A stretch of 53,476 bases of DNA from Methanobacterium sp. (lineage in GTDB: Archaea; Methanobacteriota; Methanobacteria; Methanobacteriales; Methanobacteriaceae): the NCBI GenBank assembly GCA_015661405.1, contig JACWMK010000012.1, forward strand, positions 1-53,476. Reading direction: 5' to 3'. Each line of letters begins with the position of its first letter. Position 1 is the first letter of the stretch. Of this stretch, positions 18,902 through 27,385 are shown piece by piece. The translations under genes and the position numbers were made by a program. Below the pieces are notes generated by a model. That model saw nothing but the letters and a program-made list of their open reading frames with translations. It had not been told where the DNA came from and did no database searches.

Positions 18902-20124
18902 AGTTTTTTACTATTGCAATGAAAAATTTCAAAGAGATTAAACGTGATAAAAAAGGATTAATCTTTATTCTGCTTTTCCCAATGATGCTGATGATAGTTT
19001 CTGGATTATTTATAAGTTCGGAGCAGGGAAGCCGTCCCCACGATCTCGCAGTAATCAATTATGATCAAGGATCGACATTAGATAATGGTGATGCAGTAAA
19101 TTATAGTAATAGCCTCACTCAGAATTTAAAGGATGCTAAATATCAGAATACCAATACGCATTTATTCAACGTTATCATAACGAATGAAAGCAATGCTAAT
19201 CAACTTTTGAATAATGGAAAAATCGATGCGGAGTTGATTATACCTGAAAATTATTCCAATGCAATGGTGGCTATGACTGATAACATTGCTCAAACAACTA
19301 CAGATCCAAATTCTTCAGCAACAACACCTAATATTACATCATCTCTTATAATTAGAGGTGATGTACAAACTAATAATTTCCAGATCACTCAGACTATCTT
19401 AACAGGAGTAATAAATGATTACCAAGATACATTAGTTACCCAGACTCAGACGGATACGCTCGGAAACAACATAGCTGAGCCTAATGATTATGTGAATAGT
19501 GTAGTGGAGCCAAATAATAGCTCAAATAACTTTAATTTCTTAATTCCGGCTGTATTAATATTTTCTACACTGCTAATTGCTATTATGGTGGCTATCGGTT
19601 TTACCCGTGATGAAGAAAGTGGAGGATTGTCCAGACTTAAATTATCTAATATACGAAAATTTGATTTAATATTTGGTGGTCTTACTTCCTGGACTTTAAT
19701 CGTAATAGTTCAAATATTAGTCATTCTAGTTGCAGCAATCTTTGTAGGATGGCAAGTTAATATACTTTCCCTTCCTATAGTTCTATTAGTCGGAGTGCTG
19801 GGAGGGATATCTTCCATCTTTCTGGGTATTATTATAGCGGCTTTTACAAGTAATTGGAAGCAAGCAACAGGTTTAGGAATAATCTTGATTATTCCAATTA
19901 CATTCTTAGCAGTATTCCAGTTACCTGAGACAGCTATTTTTAAAATAGGAGGATATAATTTCCACATATTTGATTTATTACCTTGGACGCACGTTTTCAA
20001 CGCTCTCCAAACAATAATAAGTGGAGGTGTATTGACTAGTATTTCTTATGAAGTTTTAGGTGCTATAATTTTAACTTTAATATTATTAATGGTAAGTTGG
20101 GGTGCATATTCCAGAAAAGCTTAA
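18898..20124 (+). CDS. ABC-2 type permease with large external domain
   Basis: A 408-residue membrane protein of the ABC-2_membrane_3 (YhgE/DrrB-related) type. One membrane helix (about 22-40) follows the short cytoplasmic start, then an extracytoplasmic domain rich in Asn, Thr and Gln (about 42-212), then five or six membrane segments (about 213-405). It starts inside the last codons of the fused ATPase (4-bp overlap) and should be its partner. Permeases of this type usually export lipids, drugs or peptides rather than long glycans, so it may form a separate pump with NBD2 or a mixed complex with the Wzm-like permease. The substrate cannot be told from sequence. Confidence 0.9.
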   Translation: MKFFTIAMKNFKEIKRDKKGLIFILLFPMMLMIVSGLFISSEQGSRPHDLAVINYDQGSTLDNGDAVNYSNSLTQNLKDAKYQNTNTHLFNVIITNESNANQLLNNGKIDAELIIPENYSNAMVAMTDNIAQTTTDPNSSATTPNITSSLIIRGDVQTNNFQITQTILTGVINDYQDTLVTQTQTDTLGNNIAEPNDYVNSVVEPNNSSNNFNFLIPAVLIFSTLLIAIMVAIGFTRDEESGGLSRLKLSNIRKFDLIFGGLTSWTLIVIVQILVILVAAIFVGWQVNILSLPIVLLVGVLGGISSIFLGIIIAAFTSNWKQATGLGIILIIPITFLAVFQLPETAIFKIGGYNFHIFDLLPWTHVFNALQTIISGGVLTSISYEVLGAIILTLILLMVSWGAYSRKA

Positions 20125-20226
20125 AGATTAGAGATAAAAAATATGTTTTAAATTTGAATTAAGAAATTAATTTATAATTTTTTTCTGAACAATACTAATT
20201 TAAAAAAAATATTAATATTTTATAAA

Positions 20227-22527
20227 TTAACTTTTTAATGCTCTTTTACATGAACCGATTAATTTACGTATTGGTGCAGTAATAATCCATGAATTGCTGT
20301 TTTTGTATTCTTCAATTTTATCTTTTAACTGTTTTTCTTTAATAAACTTATCTTCCTTTAGTTTTGAATATTTCATCTCTAATTCAAGTTTATCTAGCTT
20401 TAGATCTAGATTATTCATAGATAAGGATTCACAAGCTCCAAGCAAATTTGCCAGTGAATTAACCTTTTCATTAGTATATTTAATTTCAATATTTTCACAA
20501 AAAGATAAATCAATAGGTTCTTCTTCAATTTTCACGTTTGTTTTTTCATTTTCTAAAGCGTATGTTTTAGCAAAATTTACAATATCATCATCTTCGATTT
20601 TCTCATTTTCTTTTAAATGATTAAATATGTTTTGCCAATGCCAACTCTGATTTTCTTTACTTTCTATACTGCTTAAGTTATTAATCCATCCAACAGAAAT
20701 TTTGGATATTGTTTGCTCTTTAGATCTTATTGGGAAATGAGCCATTTGTAAATCAGTAATAATTTCACGTTTTAATTTATTTTCAAATTGGGGGTCATAT
20801 TTTAGATTATGACTGCCTTTAGCTATTTTTACATTAAACTTTTCCACTAGTTTTCTTGGTATTACGACTTTATAAAAATTTTCTAGACTATCATCCCTGA
20901 CATAAGTTATTTTCGAAGGTATAAACTTTTCATCTCTATCTTTACTGAAATTTGGTATATAAGTTTTCCATTTAAAGACATAATAATTAGGAAATTCAAG
21001 TTTCTCCAAGATTTCCCGGGGATTTCCCTTGGCTGAGGATATTATAAATTCATCAGCATCTAAAGGGACAATTATATCAGCTTCGAACTCATTAATAGCT
21101 ATTTTTACTAGATTATCAAACTTAATTACTTTATTAAAATCTTTATCTTTATCTTCAATAATAAATAAAGATAATCCTTCCTTTTTAAGAAGTCTTAAAA
21201 TTTCTATCGTGCCATCTGTACTACCATTATCTAAAATGATCATACCATCTAAAATATTAATATTATACCTAACAAATGATTCGATAATATCCATTTCATT
21301 TTTAACCATACTGATTGAAAATATTTTCTTAACAGAATCCATATTAAAATCCCGATTACTTTTAAGGAGTTTAGCCAAATCTGACTTCAGATGATTATTA
21401 ATTTTAAGGAGTTCAGTCAAATCTGACTTCAGATGATTATTACTTTTAAGGAGTTGAGCAATATCTGAAGTAAGTTTACTTAATTCTTTTTCTAAAGTAT
21501 TTAATTTTAATTGTTGTTTGTTTCCATTTTTAATATAATTCTTTAATATTTCAGATATTATAATTGCTTCATCATATCTCTTTTTACTTATATCATTAAA
21601 TAAAGGTAATAATTCTTTTTTAGGATTGAAATTATAAATTTTTAATTCCTCAAAAAGCAAATATGATTTTTCTAAAAGTAATTTTTTTTCCGACGAATTT
21701 ATACTACTTATTATGAAACCCATAAGCCAAATTTGTAAAATTCCTTCAAAAATAAAAGGAAAGAATTCTTCTTTTTCATTTTTCTTTAAAATATAGAATG
21801 TTTGTTGATATGCTTTAATCATTCCATTTAAATTTTTATTATTATAACTCCTACTAATTCCTATATTTCCTCTAGAATCACGTATTCTATTGTAATAATA
21901 CCCTAAATAATTGTTTAAAAAAATAATTCCGTTTGCTTTTAAGAAAGCATGAACTATGAATACTAAATCTTGACTTGGTATCCCTTCAGGAAATTTGATA
22001 TTATTATCTTTAATAAATTTCTTTCGAATTATTTTTGTCCATATTGATGGGTTTATTTTAAATAATATTGGTTCATTATCAATTATATTTACTTTTATTT
22101 CAGCTCTATCTCCAAAAAAGTTTTGAAGTTTTTGTGTTCTATTTTCAAACACGTAAATATAATTGCTAAATACAATATCAACATTTTCTGTTACAATTTT
22201 ATTATAAAGTGTTTCACAAGCATTAACATCATAATAATCATCAGCATCTAAAAACATTAAAAATTTGCTAGTGGCTCTATTAATTCCAATATTTCTCGGT
22301 TTTCCAGCTGCTCCACTGTTTTCAGGTAAATGTATTGATATAAAATTTTCATATTTAGAATTATATTCATCGATTATCTCTCCACTTTTATCTGTGGAAC
22401 AATCATCAATTATTATTACTTCGAGATTTTCTAAGCCAATACTTTGAGAAACAATCGATTCTAAAGATTTTCGAATATAATCTTCCATATTATAAACTGG
22501 AATAATTATACTTATTTTAGGTTTCAT
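20227..22527 (-). CDS. Bifunctional glycosyltransferase with coiled-coil linker (GT2 plus Glyco_tranf_2_4-like)
   Basis: A 766-residue protein if the ATG at 22527 (MKPKISII) is used; TTG at 22539 would add four residues and has no better ribosome site. Residues 1-325 form a GT2 domain (ISIIIPVYNME, IDDCSTDKS, FLDADDYY). Residues about 335-395 are a coiled coil with a 14-residue repeat. Residues about 398-640 form a second GT-A domain of the Glyco_tranf_2_4 type (SMVKNEMDIIESFVRYN, LDNGSTDGT, VPLDADEFI). The C-terminus is again helical and ends with NSWIITAPIRKLIGS, a tail seen in many large surface-glycan GTs. It converges with the ABC cassette, 102 bp from its end. Confidence 0.88.
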   Translation of the reverse strand: MKPKISIIIPVYNMEDYIRKSLESIVSQSIGLENLEVIIIDDCSTDKSGEIIDEYNSKYENFISIHLPENSGAAGKPRNIGINRATSKFLMFLDADDYYDVNACETLYNKIVTENVDIVFSNYIYVFENRTQKLQNFFGDRAEIKVNIIDNEPILFKINPSIWTKIIRKKFIKDNNIKFPEGIPSQDLVFIVHAFLKANGIIFLNNYLGYYYNRIRDSRGNIGISRSYNNKNLNGMIKAYQQTFYILKKNEKEEFFPFIFEGILQIWLMGFIISSINSSEKKLLLEKSYLLFEELKIYNFNPKKELLPLFNDISKKRYDEAIIISEILKNYIKNGNKQQLKLNTLEKELSKLTSDIAQLLKSNNHLKSDLTELLKINNHLKSDLAKLLKSNRDFNMDSVKKIFSISMVKNEMDIIESFVRYNINILDGMIILDNGSTDGTIEILRLLKKEGLSLFIIEDKDKDFNKVIKFDNLVKIAINEFEADIIVPLDADEFIISSAKGNPREILEKLEFPNYYVFKWKTYIPNFSKDRDEKFIPSKITYVRDDSLENFYKVVIPRKLVEKFNVKIAKGSHNLKYDPQFENKLKREIITDLQMAHFPIRSKEQTISKISVGWINNLSSIESKENQSWHWQNIFNHLKENEKIEDDDIVNFAKTYALENEKTNVKIEEEPIDLSFCENIEIKYTNEKVNSLANLLGACESLSMNNLDLKLDKLELEMKYSKLKEDKFIKEKQLKDKIEEYKNSNSWIITAPIRKLIGSCKRALKS
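21361..21486 (-). repeat. Tandem 42-bp repeat (two heptads per unit) in the coiled-coil linker
   Basis: Two nearly identical 42-bp units (21361-21402, 21403-21444) are followed by a diverged third (21445-21486). Each encodes a 14-residue unit containing NHLKSDL, so copy number changes preserve the coiled-coil register. Confidence 0.9.
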
Positions 22528-22747
22528 ATAAATCAACAATTAATTATTGATATAAATTTTATTCTAAAAAATAATTAGAAAATTAAATGTTTTTTTTAAT
22601 AATTTTGAAGTTAAGAATTTTTAGAAGTTCATTCTATTCTTATTTTTTTTACTAGTATACTTCAATTCCCCCTTTAACCCTAAAATCATTTTATACTTTA
22701 CTTGAATTCAATTATATAACTTAAAATAGACTTTAATTTCTCAACAT

Positions 22748-25700
22748 TTAACTGTTTTTTTGCCTATCATTATTAATAAGAAAACGATTTATATCAGAAT
22801 CAAGTTTATGATTATTTTTAAGCAGCTGATCTATATCAGAATCAAGTTTATGATTATTTTTAAGCAGCTTATCTATATCAGAATAAAGTTTATGATTACT
22901 TTTAAGAAGGTTATTATAATCAAAGTTAACTTTATTAATACTTCTAATAAGTTGATTATTATGATTTGTTAAATTATTAATTCTATTTATTAGATTATCC
23001 TTTTCTTTAAGTAATTCAAACTCAGTATATGAATTAGAATTTATTATATTTAGATAAGCGTTTTTTGCATCTAAATCTAAATTCTCGATATCATTATTTT
23101 TCAAATCCATCTTCTCAAAATCTTCTTTAATAAATTCAAAAAATTTTGGCTTATATATATTAGAAACTTGCAAATATCGGCCGATGATATTAATAATTTT
23201 ATGATTCAATAAATTTTTTTCATAATCTTCAAAATTAGGTAGATTCATGAAATTTTGTATAATCAGATTTTGGATTTTAATTATATCAAAAAAGCGATTA
23301 TCTTTGTCCGATATTATTGAACCAGTTCTGTTAACTCTATGAAAATAAAGAAAATCCCTAATTAGAGATAAATTCTTTGCATTTAAATAACTGTGATAAA
23401 AAAATGGATTATCCTCAAAAATCAAACCTTCAGGGAATTTAGCATTAATTCTATTAATAAATTCACTTCTATAAATCTTATTATAAGCATTTACAGCTAT
23501 TCTTAAAATAAAATCTTTAGTTTTATTATAATCAAATGCACAATTATCAAAACCTTCATCAAAACATTTTAAATCATAGTAAGATAGATTACCCAATTCA
23601 TTACCACCTTCATTAACAATAAGCATGGGGCACATTACAATATCACTATTAAAAAATTTAGCATTTTTATACAGTTTCTCGAACATAGCAACGTCTACAT
23701 AATCATCTGAATCAACAAAACCAATATATTCCCCTTTAGCATGTTCAATACCTGTATTTCTAGCCGCGCCCAGTCCAGCATTTTCTTTATTAATGATTTT
23801 AATTCTATTATCATTTAATGCATATTCTTCTAAAATAAGTGTAGAGTTATCCGTTGACCCGTCGTTAATGCAAATAATTTCAATTTCTTTTAAAGTTTGA
23901 TGAATAATGCTATCTAGACATTGTCTAAGATAATTTTCTATATTATAAACTGGTACTATAATTGATACTTTAATATCAGAAGACTCTAAATCATGAATTA
24001 TTTTTTCTTTTACTAGAAAATCTCTGAATTTACTTATATTCATAATTTCGTTCTTTTCACCAAATACTTCACTGATATTTTTCTCTAAATATTTAGATGA
24101 GAAATTTAATATTTGCCTTTTAAAAAAGATATACATTCTTTTTTCATATTCTGAATACATTTCTTTAAATCCAGATGATTTCAGTAGTTCCAAAACATCT
24201 CGAAAGTGTTTAATGTAATCTTTTTCTTTTTCTTCTGAATTAATTTTATAAGATGATGATTTTCGATATGCATAAAAGTCTATAGGTAAACAATAGATAG
24301 CACTAACATTAATTAGTACATTAGTTAAAAAAACAGGATCTTGACCTCTTTTATAGTTGGGAAATTGAATATTGTTTTCTATTAAGAATTGTCTTTTAAA
24401 CAAATTCTTTTGGAAATACCACGGTATACCATAATTTTGAGGTAAGATTAATGAATCATCTTTGATTTCCTCGGTAAAATAATTTTTTTTAAAAGTATTT
24501 TTTTTATTATCATAATCTTTTAGGTTTGCACTAATAATATCAGCATTTTTTTGAGATGCAAATTTATAAAGTTTTTCATAAGCAGTTTTATCTATTATAA
24601 AATCATCTGAATCTACAAATGACATATATTCAGCATTGGCAAGTTTTATACCTTTATTCCTCGCTGCTCCTGATCCAGAATTTTTAATCATTGAAACGTA
24701 TTTAATACGTTTATCTTTCTTAGACAGAAGTTTTATTATATTTAGACTGTTATCTGTTGATGCATCGTTTACGCATATTACTTCTATTTCTCTTAGACTT
24801 TGATTAATAATACTATCCAAACATTGCCTAATATGCTTTTCTGCATTATAAACAGGAATAATAATGCTAATTTTATTTTCTAATTTACCAATCCTATCCC
24901 AACGTGATTCAAACTCAATATGAGAATTGGAACTTATTACATTTAAATAATATTTTTTCGCTTGCCTAGGTAAAACATCTAATTCATTATTTGTTAATTT
25001 CATTTTTTTAAAATCTTGTTTAATAAGCTTAAAGAATTCAGCTCTATGTTTATTGGAAACTAAGGAATATCTAAAGATAATTCCTATTATTTTTTTATTT
25101 AATAATTCTATTTTATAATCATCAAAATTAGGCAGTGACTCAAAAATTTTTATAATCATATTTTGTATTTTAATATAATCATAAAATCCCTTACCCTTGT
25201 CTGTTTGTACTGAACCTGTTCTGTGAATCCTATGAAAATATAGGAAATCTCTAATTAAAGACATAGATCTTGCTTTTAAATAGGTTTGATAAAAAAATAT
25301 GTTATCCTGGAAAATCAAACCTTCAACAAATTTAGCATTAATTTTTTTTATAAATGTAGTCCTATAAATTTTATTATAAGCATTAACGGCTACTAAAAAA
25401 ATAAAATCTCTAGTTTCTTTATAGTCAAATATTTTATTATCAAAATAGTTACTAAAACAGTCAAGATTATAGTAAGGAAAAATTTTTAAATCATCATTAG
25501 TTAATCCTTCTTCATTTTCACTAATTATTAGTATGGGACACATTACAATATCAGTATCATTTAATTTAGCATTTTTATATAGTTTTTCGAACATTGTGAT
25601 ATCTATATAATCATCCGAATCAACAAAACCTATATATTCACCTTTCACGTGTTTAATACCTATATTTCTAGCTACACCACTGCCTGAGTTTTTTTGGTTA

Positions 25701-25996
25701 ATAATTATTATTCTATTATCTTTTTTTGCATACTCCTCTAAAATCTGAAGTGAATTATCTGTTGAGCCATCGTTTATACAAATGATTTCAATTTCTTCTA
25801 AAGTTTGATTAATGATACTATCCAAACATTGCCTCAAGTAATCTTCTACATTATAAACTGGCATTATAATTGATACTTTAATATTAGGAAACGTTAAATT
25901 ATGAATTGAGTTTTCTTTTGATAAAGAACCTTTAAGTTCATCAGCATCCATAATCTTATCATTCTCGCTAAATACAATTTTATTTTTTCTTTCCAA
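22748..25996 (-). CDS. Triple GT2 glycosyltransferase with C-terminal repeat coiled coil
   Basis: A 1082-residue protein with three GT-A domains. Domain 1 (about 40-350) has VSIIMPVYNVE, CINDGSTDNS and GFVDSDDY. Domain 2 (about 375-645) has ISIIIPVYNAE, VNDASTDNS and SFVDSDDF. Domain 3 (about 690-1000) has VSIIVPVYNIE, CINDGSTDNS and GFVDSDDY. Domains 1 and 3 are much closer to each other than to domain 2. A coiled coil with the 14-residue repeat LLKNNHKLDSDIDQ closes the protein. TTG 25996 is the listed start; ATG 25951 also fits. The linker before domain 3 resembles the sequence on both sides of that ATG (VFSENDKIM versus VFGEKNEIM), which hints that the longer form is translated or that the duplication included leader DNA. 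Confidence 0.88.
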   Translation of the reverse strand: MERKNKIVFSENDKIMDADELKGSLSKENSIHNLTFPNIKVSIIMPVYNVEDYLRQCLDSIINQTLEEIEIICINDGSTDNSLQILEEYAKKDNRIIIINQKNSGSGVARNIGIKHVKGEYIGFVDSDDYIDITMFEKLYKNAKLNDTDIVMCPILIISENEEGLTNDDLKIFPYYNLDCFSNYFDNKIFDYKETRDFIFLVAVNAYNKIYRTTFIKKINAKFVEGLIFQDNIFFYQTYLKARSMSLIRDFLYFHRIHRTGSVQTDKGKGFYDYIKIQNMIIKIFESLPNFDDYKIELLNKKIIGIIFRYSLVSNKHRAEFFKLIKQDFKKMKLTNNELDVLPRQAKKYYLNVISSNSHIEFESRWDRIGKLENKISIIIPVYNAEKHIRQCLDSIINQSLREIEVICVNDASTDNSLNIIKLLSKKDKRIKYVSMIKNSGSGAARNKGIKLANAEYMSFVDSDDFIIDKTAYEKLYKFASQKNADIISANLKDYDNKKNTFKKNYFTEEIKDDSLILPQNYGIPWYFQKNLFKRQFLIENNIQFPNYKRGQDPVFLTNVLINVSAIYCLPIDFYAYRKSSSYKINSEEKEKDYIKHFRDVLELLKSSGFKEMYSEYEKRMYIFFKRQILNFSSKYLEKNISEVFGEKNEIMNISKFRDFLVKEKIIHDLESSDIKVSIIVPVYNIENYLRQCLDSIIHQTLKEIEIICINDGSTDNSTLILEEYALNDNRIKIINKENAGLGAARNTGIEHAKGEYIGFVDSDDYVDVAMFEKLYKNAKFFNSDIVMCPMLIVNEGGNELGNLSYYDLKCFDEGFDNCAFDYNKTKDFILRIAVNAYNKIYRSEFINRINAKFPEGLIFEDNPFFYHSYLNAKNLSLIRDFLYFHRVNRTGSIISDKDNRFFDIIKIQNLIIQNFMNLPNFEDYEKNLLNHKIINIIGRYLQVSNIYKPKFFEFIKEDFEKMDLKNNDIENLDLDAKNAYLNIINSNSYTEFELLKEKDNLINRINNLTNHNNQLIRSINKVNFDYNNLLKSNHKLYSDIDKLLKNNHKLDSDIDQLLKNNHKLDSDINRFLINNDRQKNS
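22790..22915 (-). repeat. Tandem 42-bp repeat (two heptads per unit)
   Basis: Three units of 42 bp (22790-22831, 22832-22873, 22874-22915); the first two differ at only one base. They encode NNHKLDSDI-type 14-residue units of the C-terminal coiled coil. Confidence 0.93.
23410..23533. repeat. Near-identical DNA copy of 590-713
   Basis: Partner of the tract at 590-713, lying in GT domain 3 of the triple glycosyltransferase. Same orientation, about 23 kb apart. Confidence 0.8.
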
Positions 25997-26365
25997 AAAT
26001 TTAGATGTATGCGCGTAATGACCCCCTAATTATTAATAACAAATTCATAACTTATTAATATTTTTTTGTAAATTTCTGGCCAAATATGAAATATAAAAAT
26101 TCATTAAAAAAATCTGATATATTGATTATCATATTTGTAATTTTAATGTTTTGTTATCTAAATTCAATATCAAAACTTACATTAAATCTTCACTAAAGTA
26201 ATACTTTATTTTCATAGTATATAAGATCGGTTAAAAACTTGCTCAATAAATATTTTAAGAGCTTCTTAGTATATTTATTTATTATCATGCTTGAACTCAC
26301 ATTCCAATTAAAATGGTTTTAATAAATATATTAATTATAATAAACTGATAAATTCAGATTAAAAA
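25997..26365. other. Intergenic region between divergent glycosyltransferase genes
   Basis: About 370 bp, A+T-rich, expected to hold two divergent promoters. I see no ORF, RNA gene or repeat. Confidence 0.55.
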
Positions 26366-27352
26366 ATGATAATTTCTATGAATAAAGCGAATAAAGGCTT
26401 AAAATCTACTGTGTCTATAATAATCCCTAATTATAATGGCATTAATTTTATTAATGAATGTTTAGATTCATTAGAAAAACAAGATTCGTTTTTTGAGGTT
26501 ATTATTGTTGATAATGGGTCTAATGATGGAAGCGTCGATTTTATTAGGGAGAATTACCCTGAGTATAACTTGATTGAGAATCAAGAGAATTTAGGTTTTT
26601 CTAAGGCTGTTAATCAGGGATTAAAGTTAGTTGCTACGGATTATGTTTTTATTCTTAATAATGATGTAGTTTTAGAGCGTGATTGTATCAATAATTTATT
26701 AAATTGCATCCAGAGTGATGATAATATCTTCGCTGTTGCATCTAAGATGATTCAATATGATAATAAGTGTAAATTGGACGATGCTGGTGATGAATACACT
26801 TTACTAGGCTGGACCCGAAAGGTGGGTGATGGTAAATCAATTAATCTATATAATGATAAACGAGAGACTTTCAGTGCATGCGCTGGAGCTGCTATTTATA
26901 GGCGGAATGTTTTTGATAGTATAGGGTTTTTTGATGAGAACTTTTTTGCTTATATGGAGGATGTTGATATTAGTTATCGGGCTAAAATTCATGGTTATAA
27001 GTGTATTTATTGCCCGGATGCAATTGTTTATCATCATGGAAGTGGAACTACTGGTAGCCGGTATAATGAGTTTAAAATAGGATTAGCTGCCCGTAATAAT
27101 ATTTATGTAGCATATAAAAATATGCCTTGGCCACAATTTTATCTTAATATTGTATTTCTGCTTCTAGGTTTTTTTATTAAATATTTATTTTTCATTAGGA
27201 GAGGACAGGGTAAATTTTATCTTGAAGGATTAAAGGAGGGTTTTAATTCTTTAGATAAAGTAGAGAAGATAACTTATAAGAGTAGTAATTTAGTTAATTA
27301 CTTTAAAATAGAATGGATTCTAATAAGAAATACATTTAAAATAGTTTATTAA
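26366..27352 (+). CDS. Family 2 glycosyltransferase (rhamnosyltransferase type)
   Basis: A 328-residue GT2 protein of the WbbL/RfbF kind. It begins with VSIIIPNYNGINFINEC, then VDNGSNDGS, LNNDVVLE (the metal-binding NND variant usual in this subgroup) and YMEDVDISYRAKIHGY, which holds the probable catalytic acid. A hydrophobic segment near residues 253-275 (YLNIVFLLLGFFIKYLFFI) suggests membrane attachment. The first ATG is used; MNKAN four codons on is a possible alternative. It converges with the sugar-phosphotransferase gene, only 33 bp away. Rhamnose as the donor sugar is a family tendency, not something the sequence proves. Confidence 0.88.
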   Translation: MIISMNKANKGLKSTVSIIIPNYNGINFINECLDSLEKQDSFFEVIIVDNGSNDGSVDFIRENYPEYNLIENQENLGFSKAVNQGLKLVATDYVFILNNDVVLERDCINNLLNCIQSDDNIFAVASKMIQYDNKCKLDDAGDEYTLLGWTRKVGDGKSINLYNDKRETFSACAGAAIYRRNVFDSIGFFDENFFAYMEDVDISYRAKIHGYKCIYCPDAIVYHHGSGTTGSRYNEFKIGLAARNNIYVAYKNMPWPQFYLNIVFLLLGFFIKYLFFIRRGQGKFYLEGLKEGFNSLDKVEKITYKSSNLVNYFKIEWILIRNTFKIVY

Positions 27353-27385
27353 ATAATAAAAAGATTATTTGTTAGTAATTTTATT

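Noticed and set aside
22790..22915. Possible CRISPR or origin iterons from 42-bp repeats
   Set aside because: No spacers; the repeats lie in the coding sequence of a coiled coil in the correct frame.
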